Source: Paralithodes platypus
Taxonomy: Eukaryota; Arthropoda; Malacostraca; Decapoda; Lithodidae
Assembly (NCBI GenBank): GCA_032716605.1
Contig: CM064538.1
Location: forward strand, 21,541,158 to 21,605,157
Direction of reading: 5' to 3'
DNA length: 64,000 bases
How positions within the stretch are numbered: position 1 is the first letter of the stretch; every line of letters starts with the position of its first letter. A model generated the notes under the pieces. It worked only from the letters and a program-made list of their open reading frames with translations, did no database searches and was not told the origin of the DNA. The translations under genes and the position numbers were made by a program. Shown piece by piece: positions 50,606 to 62,390 of this stretch.

Positions 50606-51739
50606 GTGGATGGAGATAGGTTACCCAGTCCACCCAGGTGGCAGGGAATGAATGATAGGATTGAGGAAAATGAGGTGAAAGAAGCAGTGAAACAAATGAG
50701 AGTGGGAAAAGCAGAATGTTGGGATGGTATTGCTGTGGAGTGTATCAAGAAGGGCGGAGATGTGATAATAGATTGGTTGGTGAGACTTTTCAATGTGTGC
50801 TTTGCTGTGTCAATGGTACCAATAGACTGGACGAGTGCATGCATTGTGCCGTTGTACAAGGGGAAGAGAGATCGGCAGGAGTGTTCAAGTTATAGAGGTA
50901 CTAGTTTATTGCCAGTGGTTGGAAGCTGTATGGCAGGGTGTTGATAGAGAGGATAATAAAGTGTACGGAAGTTGCAATATGAGAAGAACAGTGCGGTTTT
51001 AGGAGGGAAGCGGGTGCGTGGATCAGATGTTTGCAGTAAGACAGTTATGCGAGAAGTATTTAGAGAAGCATAAGGAGATATTTTGGCCTTTTTATGGACT
51101 TGGAAAAAGCATATGATTGTGTGGACCATGAAGCAATGTGGAAGGTGTTAAGGATTTATGAAATAGGAGGAAAATTGTTAGAAGCAGTTAAGAGTTTTTA
51201 TGAAGGGAGCGGAGCATGTGTATAGAGTAGGAAATGGTAAGTTGAGTGAATGGTTTGAGGTAAAGGTAGGTTTGCGACAGGGTTGTGTAATGTCACCATG
51301 GCTGTTTAATATGTTTATGGATGGTGTGGTGAGGGAGGTGAAAAGGAGAACTATGGGAAGAGGATTGGGTTTAGTAGGAAAGAATTGTAGAGATTGGGAG
51401 TTGAATCAGTTGCTGTTCGCTGATGACACAGCATTGGTGGCGGATTCTGAGGAGAAACTGCAGCGGGTAGTCAAAGAGTTTGGTGTGGTTTGTGGAAGGA
51501 GGAAACTGAAGGTGAACGTCAATAAAAGTAAAGTAATGGTGTGTAATAGGGGAGAGCATAGGGTGAATCTAGATGTAAGGCTGGATGGGGAAATATTGGA
51601 ACAAGTAGAGTGTTTTAAATATCTAGGAGGAATGATAAGCAGGAGTGGAGGTATGGAAATTGTGGTAACACAGAGAGTGTGTGAAGGAAGGAAGGTTTTC
51701 GGAGCAATGGGAAGTATGTGGAAGACGAGAAATCTCTGA
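50606..51739 (+). pseudogene. LINE A reverse transcriptase
   Basis: Starts with IEENEVKEAVKQMRVGKAE and a GW/ECWDGIAVE segment (fingers motif 1-2). It continues through VPIDWTSACIVPLYKGKRD and SSYRGTSLLPVVG to a stop near 50943. After several breaks the palm resumes: FMDLEKAYDCVDHEA in a short frame near 51090-51135, GLRQGCVMSPWLFNMFMDG from 51268, and the catalytic FADD at 51416-51427 within LLFADDTALVADSEEKL. Then KLKVNVNKSKVMVCNRGE and CFKYLGGMISRSGG (thumb). Both FADD aspartates are intact, but the coding region is interrupted repeatedly. Confidence 0.9.
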
Positions 51740-52173
51740 GTGAAAGTAAAAGTGCACTGTATCAAGGAATTGTTGTGCCAACAGTGATGTTGGGGCTGAG
51801 ACATGGGCTCTGAAGAAAAGGAGAAAGAGCTGGATGTGATGGAGATGAGCTGCTTGAGGAGTATGTTTGTGGAGTTACTCGTAGATACGGATTGAGGAAT
51901 GAAGAGATACGTAGGAGAGTGGGGCAGCAGGAACATTTGCAGCCAGAGTGGACAGAAGGGTGCTGAGCTGGTATGGTCATGTTGAACGAATGGTAGATGA
52001 AGGCTTACAAGAGAATATGTGAGTCAGGTACAAGGGAGATAGAAGGCCAGGAAGACCCCCATTGAGATGGAGAGACTGTGTAAGAAAGCTTTGGATGATA
52101 GAGGAATGACTATAGATCAGGCAGGGGAAGTGGTGGTGGACAGGAGTGAATGGAGAATGCTTGTGAATAGTTG
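51740..52173 (+). pseudogene. LINE A C-terminal region
   Basis: Fragmented across frames: a YQGIVVPTVMLG segment just after the thumb, then LSWYGHVERMVDEGL (near 51970) and GRPPLRWRDCVRKALDDRGM (near 52040), ending in a stop near 52173. This R/K-rich tail follows the RT in many arthropod LINEs. Start, stop and frameshift damage is heavy. Confidence 0.7.
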
Positions 52174-52599
52174 AGTGACACGTGGTCATTTGGAGTATGG
52201 GGTCGGGCGCAAGTTGGACTAGATACTGGTCCATCAGACGCCTGGCCCGGGAAACGATTAATATGAAGGGTGCGCCTGGAAGTGTGGTGGAGGGCTTGTG
52301 GCTTGGGCTCCGCTGCATGTCTGCCTGCCAGATCGGAGCCTCTCCGGGTGATCGGGGGCCGGGGAAGTGCTGGAGCGACCTTGGTGCCTTGGTCTCTGGG
52401 TCTTCTCCTGTGTGACCTAGATGTGTGTGAATTTGTGTGTTTTTTGTTATCTGTGTTTATTCGTTGTTTTATGTTGTTTTTGTGTTTTCCCCGTTCTTGC
52501 TCTGTCTTGAGTAGGCTACCCCCAAAATGGGGATTGGGCCTACCATTTCTAATTGGGACAGAGAAAAACCTTGTTGCCCTTTAATGCTTCAACAACCCA

Positions 52600-53260
52600 A
52601 TTTATCCATCTATCTACCTGCCGTTAACCTCCTAAGAGGACTATCCCTTACACTTCAACCAATACAAAATCAATCCTTCATCTTTTCTCAATATTCTCGG
52701 TGTCTGTTTTTCTTCTGGTCTCTCGTGGAAGGACCATATCACCACTCTTGCTTACTTAAGTGGGGCCTCCCATGAAGCTGGGTATGCTTCAAACCGCTTC
52801 AAGGTGGTTCTTTACCCCTACACCTCTTCATTGCTCTGTACAGGGGCACAGTGCGGTCCTTGTATGTGTTTTATAAAGGGATCACTATATGTGGGAAGAT
52901 CCCTCTCACACAGCACTTCTAAAGAAAGTAGAAAGGAAAGCCGTTTCCTATCAATTAACTCCCATCCTTTCACTGACTCCTCTGCAATCTCTCTCGCTAT
53001 TCTAATGGCTACTACAATAATCATATTCCTCAGATCTCTCTCAGTGTATACCACTTTCCTCTACGTAGGGTACGTAGTACCCCATCTTGCAACACAATCC
53101 CACCCTACTCGTATAAACTCTCCAACTCATGAGTGAAACGATACTCACAATCGTTTTTCTATTCCACAGATTAGCTTTGGAACTCTCTCCCCTGAATTCC
53201 ATGTTTTCCCCTCATCCTAAGACTTAAATTGTTTCAAACTTCGGTTGTCCCCGAATAATT
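52600..53260 (+). pseudogene. Degraded Jockey-like LINE, C-terminal end
   Basis: LNILGVCFSSGLSWKDHITT (52688-52747) is the LGV.....SW..HI segment after the RT palm in Jockey-type elements. Downstream, frame-broken pieces correspond to the usual tail: a Tyr-Lys/Arg-(G/S) segment, INSHPFTDSSAISLA near 52967, a SHPTRINSPT segment near 53100, and LNCFKLRLSP near 53227. It is separated from an endonuclease fragment of the same type (47029-47960) by LINE A and other inserts, with no Jockey RT core in between. Confidence 0.65.
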
Positions 53261-53846
53261 TGGCTTGAACGATCCTTGATTGTTGGCCCTGTCAACTCTT
53301 TTCAACTCTTGGGGGAAGCACTTGTCCACAGGCAGTTTTTGCCTTTTGTCTCCCTCATCCAACAGAGAAAAAAAGAAAAAATAGTCTTTACCCATATAAT
53401 TCCGCCACAGATCATTCTTAAACTGCATGAATTCGTCAAATGATAGCGCAGAATATACCGTCAAAATGTGTCCGCAATCTTGAAAGGGTTAACATTGGCT
53501 GAACCAGGGTGGTATAATTTAAGGTGGGCGTACAATAGGAGCGTTCAATCTGTAGACAAGCTTGCCAAGATGTCACCATGGTTTCGCCAATTATCATAAT
53601 AAAACGTGAACAAGACTAAGAAGGTTGTCAGTTTTCTCAAATTATTTTTCGATTTTTCCTCCTCAAGATTAATAGTCTTATGACAAGTGGTTTTAATCTT
53701 ATATATTCTTCATCTCATATATATATCAGAAACTCTCATATACGGTATATTTTTAGCTCACTACTGTTCATTGTATATCTTAAAATAAGAAAGCAGGAAA
53801 AATATTGTGTTGTGAATAAAGTCCATTACAAATGGTAAATATCTAT
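53261..53846. other. Unassigned stretch between two LINEs
   Basis: A 76-codon frame on the minus strand (53234-53464, MTVYSALSFDEFMQFKNDLW) overlaps the LINE fragment and has no family I recognise. On the minus strand a TTAACCCTTTCAAGATTGCG sequence at about 53473-53492 resembles a TTAA plus CCCTTT transposon end, but no partner end was found. Confidence 0.35.
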
Positions 53847-56210
53847 CTATCTATTGCCTGACGGTGCGGAGGATGATCCGCCGAAGGGTGGCCACGAAAG
53901 AACCGCCCCCATGCACCCTCTGAACCCCAGTCAGTCGACACCCCTCCCCCCAACCAGCACCGCCTTCGTTCATATTATACTTCCTCACTCACTCCATCCT
54001 TCCACCTCATCTTTAGGTCTACCTCTCCCTCTCTGGTCACCTCCAACCTCGCTCCTTGTAATTCTCTCCGCTTTTCCATACGTTCCCATATGGCCGAACC
54101 ATCTCAAGTTGTTCCTTTTCACACTTTCCAGCACATCTACCTCCACACCACACGCTCCTTCTTACTTCCTCATTAGTCTGTCCTATCCCCTCCATGTTAA
54201 CTCTGCACGCAACTTCTTAAGTAATTCATTTTCCACTGCTCTAACTCTTGGTCCTGAGTCTCCTCAACCAACGTCCATGCTTAGCTTCCGTAAGTCAGTG
54301 TCTGGATTACCACACTGTCATTGCAAAGGACTTCTTCACTTCCATACTGACAACCCTAATTTCTTGTTACTGCTTTCAGCGTTCCTACAACCCTCTTCCC
54401 CTGTTTGTACACTCTCCCGCACTTCTCATCATCCATAGTCCCATCTTTACTACTCAACACACTTGCCCAGATACTTTAAAAGAGTTGACGATCTCCATAG
54501 CCTGACCGTTCAGCTTCACCTATCACACTCTGTGACTTTCACACCCCTTTTCGAAGACCTTAACTTTGGCTCCTTCCCCGCATTTACCTTCAAATTCCGT
54601 TTTTTTCGCACACTGTTTCCAAACTCATTTTACCAGACCCTGCAACTCCCATTCATTATCACTCATCAGAACTGTATCATCCGCAAACATCAGTATAAGG
54701 TAGCTTCCACTCAATTCCTTCCCTTTTCAGCGATACACTAACAGCCACTGCTCTTGATAGTATTTCTTTCCATGACTCCATCCATATATTCAGTAAACAA
54801 CCTCGGGGACAGCACACACCCCTGGTTCAAACCAACATTCAGGTCAAAGATCTCGCTGTGCTCACTCTCCACACGTACTGCAGCCTTTGCGCCCTCCTAC
54901 ATGCTCTTCACTGCTTTCAGCCAATGGTGCCATCTACTCCGTATATTTCTCTAAGTACTTTCCCCCAACCTTCTCGATCCACTCTGTCATAGGCCCTTTC
55001 TCCAAGTCCATAAAGGCAAAATACACCTTTTGTTTCTTCTCCAGATATTTCTCCACAACACAATTCCGGATAACAATCTGATCTACGCATCCTCTTCCTC
55101 TTCTTACCCTTCTAAACCGCCCTGCTCGTCGGCTATTCCATTTCTCCGTTCTCCATCCTCTCACTCTTTCAAGCACTACCCTACTGTATACCTTCCCCTA
55201 CTACGCTTAGAAGACATATTTCCCGGTGGGTTACCACACACTCGCTCTTTCCCCTTTGCCCTTATATAGGGGGACTATTATGCCAGTCTTCCAGTCATCG
55301 GGTGCACTCCCCTTCTCCCATGCGAGTTTGGCACATTTTCACATACCCATTTTATCACTATCCTCACCACCATACCTCAACATTTCCCCACACCTTCCAT
55401 CTGTTCCTGGTGCTTTCTCCCACTTCCACTCTTTTCAATGGCTTCCCACACGTCTGACCTCCTGATCCCCACCTCCTCCTCCACTACTTCTCGTTCTTCT
55501 CCCTCCCCATACCATATCCAGCTATGTTTGCTGGCTCTTCATTCCTTACATTTAGCAACTCATTGAAGTACTCCATCCATCTTTCGACTCTCGCTGTGCT
55601 TCTCGGCTAGCATTTTCCCATTCTTATCTTTCACTATCCCTACTGTTTCCCTTGCTACCGCCTTCCCTAACTTTCTTGACTTCTTCTTTCGCAGAACAGT
55701 TTCTGACTCTCCCTCTATTTTACACTCAGATTTTCTTTCTTCCACAAATTTCCTCATCTACTCTTCTCCTACTTTCCTTCACTACTCTCTTTCACCACCC
55801 TCTTACTCCTCCACGTACCTCGCTCGTGTCTGTCCTCTCGAAATCTTCATTCCCTCTACTACCCAACCACTCTCTACATGCTTTCTTCTTTTTCTTCCAC
55901 AGCTATTCTACACCTCTTCTGTCCACCAATGCGGTACCTTTCCACTTCCCTCCCTCTTCTCCTCACTCCACACACCTCCTCACACGCTGCACATATCTCA
56001 TCCTTAAACACCTTGCTCATCTCCTCCACTTCCTCCATAACTTCCAGGTCGAACCCCCCTAGTCGTTTTTCCCACTGCTCGCCTGTACTCCTCCCTGACT
56101 TCCTCCTCCTGCAACATGCTCCACCCTCCGCCCCATTCCACCCTCCTCTCCAGCCTCCATCCAGCTCCTCCTCAACCCACTTCTTTTGTATCCTGGTTGC
56201 AAAAAATAAA
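53847..56210 (-). mobile_element. LINE B: 5'-truncated, decayed non-LTR retrotransposon
   Basis: Minus strand, transcription right to left. Contains part of the linker (55874-56200, EWV/EELDGGWRGG and a charged helix), a KMLAEKHSESRKMDGVLQ segment (about 55560-55620), and RT motifs RAGRFRRVRRGRGCVDQIV and VYFAFMDLEKG (54990-55150). LNVGLNQGCVLSPRLFTEYM follows (54776-54841), and FADD in MFADDTVLMSDN lies at 54676-54687. The C-terminal LRWFGHMG segment (near 54100) and a Pro-rich end come last. The 3' end is followed on the minus strand by an ATAG-type tandem (53837-53850), a microsatellite-like tail. The endonuclease is missing. No frame is intact. Confidence 0.85.
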
Positions 56211-56400
56211 TATTTTATGAATATCCTTCTTTTTGGTATGCTTATGCCCATATTTATCATAGTGGGTATCTAAATAAAAACCTTGTCCTTGATTAAATTT
56301 GACATTTCAGTCAGTTATGTTATCTTTCTCTGAACAGGCACTGCCGAACTTGGAGAAGCTCCTCATTTTTTATAGAGGATGTTGAATTGGCTAATGGATA

Positions 56401-56500
56401 NNNNNNNNNNNNNNNNNNNNNNNNNNNNNNNNNNNNNNNNNNNNNNNNNNNNNNNNNNNNNNNNNNNNNNNNNNNNNNNNNNNNNNNNNNNNNNNNNNNN
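56401..56500. other. Assembly gap of exactly 100 N
   Basis: A run of exactly 100 N, a scaffold placeholder. Frames that appear to cross it are meaningless. Sequence character changes from LINE-derived on the left to CA-rich low complexity on the right. Confidence 0.99.
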
Positions 56501-56880
56501 CACAAATTACAATGGCACACAACCACACAAAACACGACAGAGAGGAAGACACACACACAGAGACACCAGAGAGGTACACCAAACACAGAGAGCAAGAGAG
56601 ACTGAGAGAGACACACACAACATTTTTATAACAACCACACTACAACCACCATACACCGTACCAGACACTAACTCCAACCAACCCTACACACACTTTTCTT
56701 CATCATAGGGAACCAAGCCTCCAACCACTCACCCAGCAAACACTCCCTGACACACTCTCTCTCAATACACAACACCACAAACACCTCCTCACCTCAACAC
56801 ACAACCACATTTTACACAACCCTCACACCACCACTCCTCACCATCACCCACCCACAACTAGTACCACATCCACACACAAA
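56501..56880. repeat. CA/GA-rich low-complexity DNA
   Basis: Dominated by CACA, GAGA and CAACCAC runs, with no coding function recognisable. It is followed to about 57210 by non-repetitive DNA in which I see no supported gene. Confidence 0.8.
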
Positions 56881-57204
56881 GAAACAGTGCCCTCCCAACA
56901 ACAGTTTGCGATTTTTGACACCACCTTTCACCAGTACCATTTCGTTGTCAAAACCACTGCCAGAAGTTCGATTATTTCCTGCGAGCTGATAGCGAGCCTG
57001 CAACATAAGAGGAATCGGCTTCGCCGGAAACCTACCAAAAAGCACAAATTTACGCTGAAGGGGTGGTCTAGGGTGTTGTCAACATGACGTCTAGGACGAA
57101 ACAAAAAAAAAATACATAACTGACAACAATAAACCAAACACCCGCCTCCCTTAATAACAGGACCACCTCATCCCTTACGCACTCACATGCAGGTAGGACA
57201 GGTG

Positions 57205-57440
57205 TTGAACTCTCTCTCATCCTAGTTCATTAGTTACCCCCTGGCTCTCCTTGCGTGCAGACCTAAATATTGTGTGTGTGTGAGATTTGAACCACTTGCG
57301 AGTACCCAATTGAACTCCTACTGCTAAACAATATAGGTCTTCGGTAACCTTAATGAACCAACTAAGGTGTAACCGAACCATACGACTGAACCACCAGGCT
57401 TCGAGACACCACAATCTCTGCCAAATGTCCTGCGCCTGCA
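57205..57440 (-). mobile_element. Possible tRNA-derived SINE
   Basis: On the minus strand, GGTGGTTCAGTCG resembles a Pol III A box and GGTTCAAATCTC fits the B-box consensus, followed by a short (CA)n tract as a 3' tail. The spacing between boxes (about 80 nt) is longer than in a normal tRNA and no cloverleaf was built, so this is tentative. Confidence 0.3.
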
Positions 57441-57529
57441 TGTAAGTATATACCTATTGTTTTCCTCATTGTTATTCTCATTTATGTATATTTATATCAT
57501 TTATTAAATTTATGTATATTTGTATCATT

Positions 57530-57561
57530 TATTTTAGTTTCCTCCCTAGACCTCCATCAAG

Positions 57562-57632
<71 letters not shown>
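57530..57632 (-). repeat. Repeat R1 3' end with poly-A and (TA)n
   Basis: TAGTTTCCTCCCTAGACCTC at about 57536 is the inverted 3' end of family R1 (compare GGTCTAGCGAGGAAACTAAG at 59340). It is followed by a run of 29 A (57566-57594) and (TA)n to 57632. Confidence 0.7.
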
Positions 57633-57633
<1 letters not shown>

Positions 57634-57790
57634 TCAGAGGTTGGCCTACCTCTGTTACTATAAGGTCTCTAGGGTACCCAGGGGAGACATGGGGAGCGGC
57701 GCCCCCCTCCCTCCTGGGGGGTCTTGGGGGGCTAAGACTCCCCCTGAATTATTTAGGGTCTGGGGGCCTGGTAAAAACAAAAAGGTGTTT

Positions 57791-57791
<1 letters not shown>

Positions 57792-57842
<51 letters not shown>

Positions 57843-58023
57843 TTTGTTTGTTTGTTTGTTTGTTTGTTTGTGTGTTTGTTTGTGTGGTAAATAGAAAGAG
57901 GTGTTTCGTGTATGTCTGTGTGTGTGTGTGTGTTTGGGTGTTTGTGTGTGTGTGTGTGTGGTAAAAAGAAAGAGGTTTCGTGTATGTCTGTGTGTGTGTG
58001 TCTATGTCTCTCTCTGTATGTGT

Positions 58024-58056
<33 letters not shown>
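57792..58056. repeat. Compound (GT)n / (TTTG)n microsatellites
   Basis: (GT)n at 57792-57839, (TTTG)n at 57839-57890, and further GT blocks at 57918-57960 and 57988-58056, separated by repeats of GGTAAA.AGAAAGAGG.TTTCGTG, so the compound block itself was duplicated. Confidence 0.95.
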
Positions 58057-58433
58057 ATAGAGAGATAACTAGACAAATATATAGATAGAGACAGGAGATA
58101 ATTCTTGTTATGTGTGTATGTGTGTGCGTTTGAGTGCAGTAGGATACAACCTAACGAGAAAAACAGACAAATACAATAGATAACCTAACTAGAGAGGTCA
58201 CGAAGAGCAAACAACAACAGAAGAGAGGAGAGAAGGAGACGGAGAGGAGTAGGTATTAACAAGATAAATTAGATACATATAACATACTTACCTAATCAAC
58301 ACTATACATCCATATCAATTTATATATAAGAAAGAGAGAGAAGAGATACTGCCTATATAAATGCCGAGCGTAAAGAGAGAAGAGATAGAGCGAGAGAGAG
58401 AATGAGTAGAGACAAAAGAGATGGGCGGCCATC

Positions 58434-58513
58434 CGAGAGAGAGAGAGAGAGAGAGAGCCAACACACACATATACGCAAACAAAACACACAAAACTAATCT
58501 CACTACACACCCA

Positions 58514-58552
<39 letters not shown>
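58434..58552. repeat. (GA)n and (CA)n microsatellites
   Basis: GAGAGA tract at 58434-58458 and CACACA tract at about 58514-58548 with an imperfect middle. The Cys/Val and Leu/Ser open frames on the opposite strand are artefacts. Confidence 0.95.
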
Positions 58553-58759
58553 CACCCCAACACACACACCACTTAAAACATATATTCATCACCCTTCATA
58601 AATCCACAGAGGAAAACCTTATCCCCCGAAATTTACAGGCCTATAATCCAACTGATTAACGTCATAGCCCTAGCTGCACTCAAATGGTTTGTAAAATATA
58701 ATATCAGGGTTGGAAATATAACCAAACTGTATAATGTATGGGGGTGTAAACACACCCGG

Positions 58760-59012
58760 CTCTCGACCACCCACACCAAACCCACACACACCGATCACAC
58801 ATGCACAAACTACACACACACACGGCACACCACCACACACCCTCGCTCCACACCACCAGGCGCACACACAACCACCACACACCACAACACACACACACAC
58901 AAACACACACACTAACACACCACACACACACACACAGACACACACACAACACACACAACAGGACACACACACAGACCCACACACGACACAACACACACCA
59001 CACACACAAAAG
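58760..59012. repeat. CA-rich low-complexity DNA
   Basis: Imperfect CACA/CCACA runs. Open frames of Thr/His on the plus strand and Cys/Val on the minus strand follow from the dinucleotide repeat. Confidence 0.9.
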
Positions 59013-59026
59013 GGATGCTGTTCCCA

Positions 59027-59070
59027 TTGGGCCCTTGATTAAATACAATGAATATTCCCATATTCAAATA
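59027..59070 (+). repeat. Dispersed repeat family R2, copy 2, 5' block
   Basis: TTGATTAAATACAATGAATA and TTCCCATATTCAAATACTAC match the 5' block of the copy at 48120. The rest of the copy appears only from 59393, after an R1 element, so the R2 copy is split. Confidence 0.55.
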
Positions 59071-59224
59071 CTACAGGGGCAGCCGGGGAGGTGAGAGGGG
59101 GGACACACCGTGGTGCTGGACCCCCGGCGCCCGAAGGGGTAAACCCCACTAGTTTGGACATTTTAAAATGGCGTGGTTTCCATTAGGGGGGGGAGTAGGG
59201 ACCCCAACCACCCCCAGTCGGTAT

Positions 59225-59370
59225 CCAATATTAGAACCCTTCGTGCCATTTAGGTGTCGATTTTTTCCTGGCGAGCGATAGCTCGGCCTTTGGCCTGGAC
59301 ATTTTTCTACCGAAATTTTTTTTTCTAAGGTTGATGGAGGTCTAGCGAGGAAACTAAGAAAATATATGAA
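59225..59370 (+). repeat. Dispersed repeat family R1, 3' portion
   Basis: ATTAGAACCCTTCGTGCCAT, AGGTGTCGATTTTTTCCTGG, CGAGCGATAGCTCGGCC, then GGTTGATGGAGGTCTAGCGA and GGAAACTAAG. This is the cleanest copy of the R1 3' half. Confidence 0.75.
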
Positions 59371-59392
59371 TACATTAATTAATAGACCCACA

Positions 59393-59585
59393 ATGTCCCC
59401 TTAATTGCTCAATAGGTGGCTTTCTGAGTGAGGGTCCGAGTCTAGGAGATGAAACAGTGAAGCATTGGAGCGAGGCAGCTTTAGAGATGGGGCTACATCG
59501 AGCCGTGAGTTGGCAACTAAGCCCCATGTATCCTGTGAAGGCAAGATGGCAGGGGATGGTTGCAGCTAAAAGTGCTTCACATGTC
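59393..59585 (+). repeat. Dispersed repeat family R2, copy 2, 3' block
   Basis: TTGCTCAATAGGTGGCTTTC, GAGTGAGGGTCCGAGTCTAG and AGAGATGGGGCTACATCGAG match 48200-48300. It resumes the copy interrupted after 59070. Confidence 0.65.
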
Positions 59586-59786
59586 TCACATACACACACA
59601 CATCTCTCTCCCTTTCTCTTTTTAACTAAGTAACTCTCTCTCTCTCTCTCTTTAAATATATATATGCATAGTTTAACCTCACTCCAAACTTCAATATCTG
59701 GAATACCCAATACCTTTAGACCAATTGAAAGTTATTGATAAACTATATGATATGAAATTAATTATAAACTTCTATACGTTCGCGTG

Positions 59787-59909
<123 letters not shown>

Positions 59910-59980
59910 CCTTTTTTAATCCCACAAAGCTCATTAACTTAAGTAAAACACTTCTAATATCGAGTAACCTTTCAACACAC

Positions 59981-60150
59981 ATATATATTTTATATATAGA
60001 TATATATATATATATAGAAGCTATATATATATATATAGAATTATATATGTATATAATTATATAGTATAATTATATATTCTATATAATTATATCTATTATA
60101 TATATATATATATACTATAGTATATATATATAATATAATATATATATTAA
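59981..60150. repeat. (AT)n-rich low-complexity DNA
   Basis: Interleaved TATATA runs with short inverted units such as TATATAGAAGCTATATA. Likely forms cruciforms and replication slippage products. Confidence 0.9.
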
Positions 60151-60221
60151 TCTAATACTTTCAACCAAGTCCTTAAAGGGGAGTTATTTTGACCTCACAT
60201 TTATTTTCTAAAATATATATT

Positions 60222-60290
60222 TTTTTGAGTTTCCTCCCTAGGGGAACCTCCCCATTCAAGCTTGAAAAAAAAAAAAAAAAAAAAAAAAAC
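60222..60290 (-). repeat. Repeat R1 3' end with poly-A
   Basis: TTTGAGTTTCCTCCCTAGGG then CATTCAAGCTTG followed by about 24 A. Same arrangement as 57530-57594. Confidence 0.65.
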
Positions 60291-60759
60291 AACACCACCC
60301 TAGGGGCCCACACCCCCTTAGGAACCCCCCACACCCCCTAGAACACCACCCCCTTTCAAGAAAAAGTTGTGAAATGGTTTCGATAGACAATGTAAAGATT
60401 CCTCTTAAAATGGACAGGCTCGCCAAAAAAACCGCTAAGCCAGGAAAAAAAAAAACATCGAACACTTACATGGGGGCAGAAAAGGTTCTTGATATCGATA
60501 CAACAAAATGGGAACGCAACAGGTCTTGAAATTGGGACAAAAAAAAAAATTAATGCGGGCGCAAAAAAAAAACCGTCTTAAAATCTAAAAACTAAATGGG
60601 GCTTAAAAACCAATTTGAGGGGAGAAGGGGGGGCCAGAGGGGGAAAAAAAACGAAAACCATGGCCCCCCCCCCCCCCCTTAACCTTTTCAAAAGGGAACC
60701 GATTTACACGTTTAAAGTTGTTCCGGTGTTTCTGGTTACTATTAGACGGGCGGGGTTTT

Positions 60760-61600
60760 AGTTCAGGATGAGGAAAGGTTTAAAAAATATTGTGGAAAAG
60801 GTTTCAGAGGGTTTTTTTAAAAACATATGTGGAAAAGGGTCCAGAGGGTTAAGATGTGGAAGTCAGAGGGTAAATTATGTGGAAACAAGTCAGGAGGGGG
60901 TAATATGGTGGAAAGTTAAGGAGGGTTAATATGTGGAAGTCAGAGGGTTAATATGTGGAAGTCAGAAGGTTAATATGTGGAAGTCAGAGGGTTAATATGT
61001 GGAAGTCAGAAGGTTAATATGTGGAAGTCAGAGGGTTAATATGTGGAAGTCAGGCAAAGGGTTTCAAGATATGTGGGGGAAAGTCAGGAAGGTTAATATG
61101 TGGAAAAGTTCAGAGGGTTAAATAATGTTGGAAAAGGTCAGGAAGGTAAATTTATGTTTGGAGTCAGAGGGTTTTAAATTATGGTGGAAGTCAGAGGGTT
61201 AAATTTATGTGGAAAAGTTTTCAGAGGGGGTTAATATTTGTTGGGAAGTTCAGAAGGGCTAATATGTTGGGAAGTCAGGAGGGTTAAAAATGATGTGGAA
61301 GTCAAGGAAAAGGGGTTTAAATATGGTGGAAGTTCCAGGGGAGGGGTAATATGGTGCGAAGTTCAGGGGAGGGTTAATATGTGGAAGGGGTTCAGAGGGT
61401 TAATATGAGGAAGTCAGAAGGTTAATAATGTGGAAAGTTCGGGAGGGTTAAAAAATAATGGTGGGAATAGGTCAGGAAAGGTTAAATATGTGGGAAGTGC
61501 AGAGGGTTAAAATTATGTGGGGGGAAAGTCAAGAAAGGTTAATAATGGTGGGAAAGTCAGAGGGTTAAATTTTTTTTTTTTTTTTTTTTGTTTTTTTGTT

Positions 61601-61642
<42 letters not shown>

Positions 61643-61815
61643 CTGTGGACAGGTCAAGGAGGGTTTTTAAATTGATGTGGGGAAAAGTTTTTCAGCAGGG
61701 TTAATATGTGGAAGTCAGAGGGTTAATATGTGGAAGTCAGAGGGTTAATATGTGGAAGTCAGAGGGTTAATATGTGGAAGTCAGAGGGTTAATATGTGGA
61801 AGTTTCAAGAGGGTT
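60760..61815 (+). repeat. 22-bp minisatellite with noisy copies
   Basis: Unit TTAATATGTGGAAGTCAGAG plus GG (22 bp). Clean tandem copies lie at about 60925-61050 and 61700-61800; in between, copies carry many inserted bases that lengthen G, A and T runs. A run of about 70 T (61569-61642, with three G) interrupts it. Confidence 0.9.
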
Positions 61816-62390
61816 TATTGGAAGGGATAGTATGTTACCCTTTGTTAAAGGGTAGTCCCACACACCAAGGAGTTCTAGCAAAAAAACAAATTCAATTTGC
61901 ATATATATGAATGGGGGACTCAGAATAATTATATAATTTTATTAATTCAAGAATGTTGAAAAATGCATACCACCATCCTTTTTCAAACCGGCCCCCCCCA
62001 CACCTGGCAGCAGTTAACACAATTGACCATCACCAAAAAACAAAACAAAAATGGGGGGACACAACTTTATGGCCAAAAACTCTCTTCACATATTCACATA
62101 AAAAAAAAAACTAAAAAAGGTACAAGATGATTGGACTGATTCCATTAATAATTTTTTATATTGGGGGGGGGGAAAACTATATACCGGGAAAAAAAAAACG
62201 ATATACGAAAAAACTCATATTGATTAAGTAATAATATTTTAACAGGTATAATGTATATATACGGTAATAGATAAATCTATAGTTTATATTACTATTATAG
62301 ATACTAGTAAGATAAATATATATTATATGTATATAAATAAATAATATTATAGATTATTGTCTTGATTTTTAACCTATCACGTCTCCCGCG
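61816..62390. other. Unassigned AT-rich DNA
   Basis: No gene or element recognised. Contains several poly-A and poly-G runs of 7-10 that look like homopolymer noise. Confidence 0.5.

Larger units (their letters stand above)
49197..52590 (+). mobile_element. LINE A: nearly full-length decayed non-LTR retrotransposon
   Basis: Contains in order a GC-rich 5' segment (49200-49340), an endonuclease region, a reverse transcriptase, a C-terminal region and a long 3' untranslated region rich in TG/TTTG (52174 to about 52590). No poly-A tail or target duplication could be fixed. Clade not determined; the protein layout (endonuclease, RT, C-terminal region with a WYGHVERM-type motif) is that of an APE-type LINE. 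Every domain has stops or shifts. Confidence 0.85.

Noticed and set aside
56887..57087. A 66-codon frame starting MPSQQQFAIFDTTF
   Set aside because: Short, next to a gap and low-complexity DNA, with no recognised family. I could not support it as a gene.
58292..59048. Cys/Val-rich and Thr/His-rich proteins
   Set aside because: Translations of (CA)n/(GT)n repeats; both strands and several frames are open at once.
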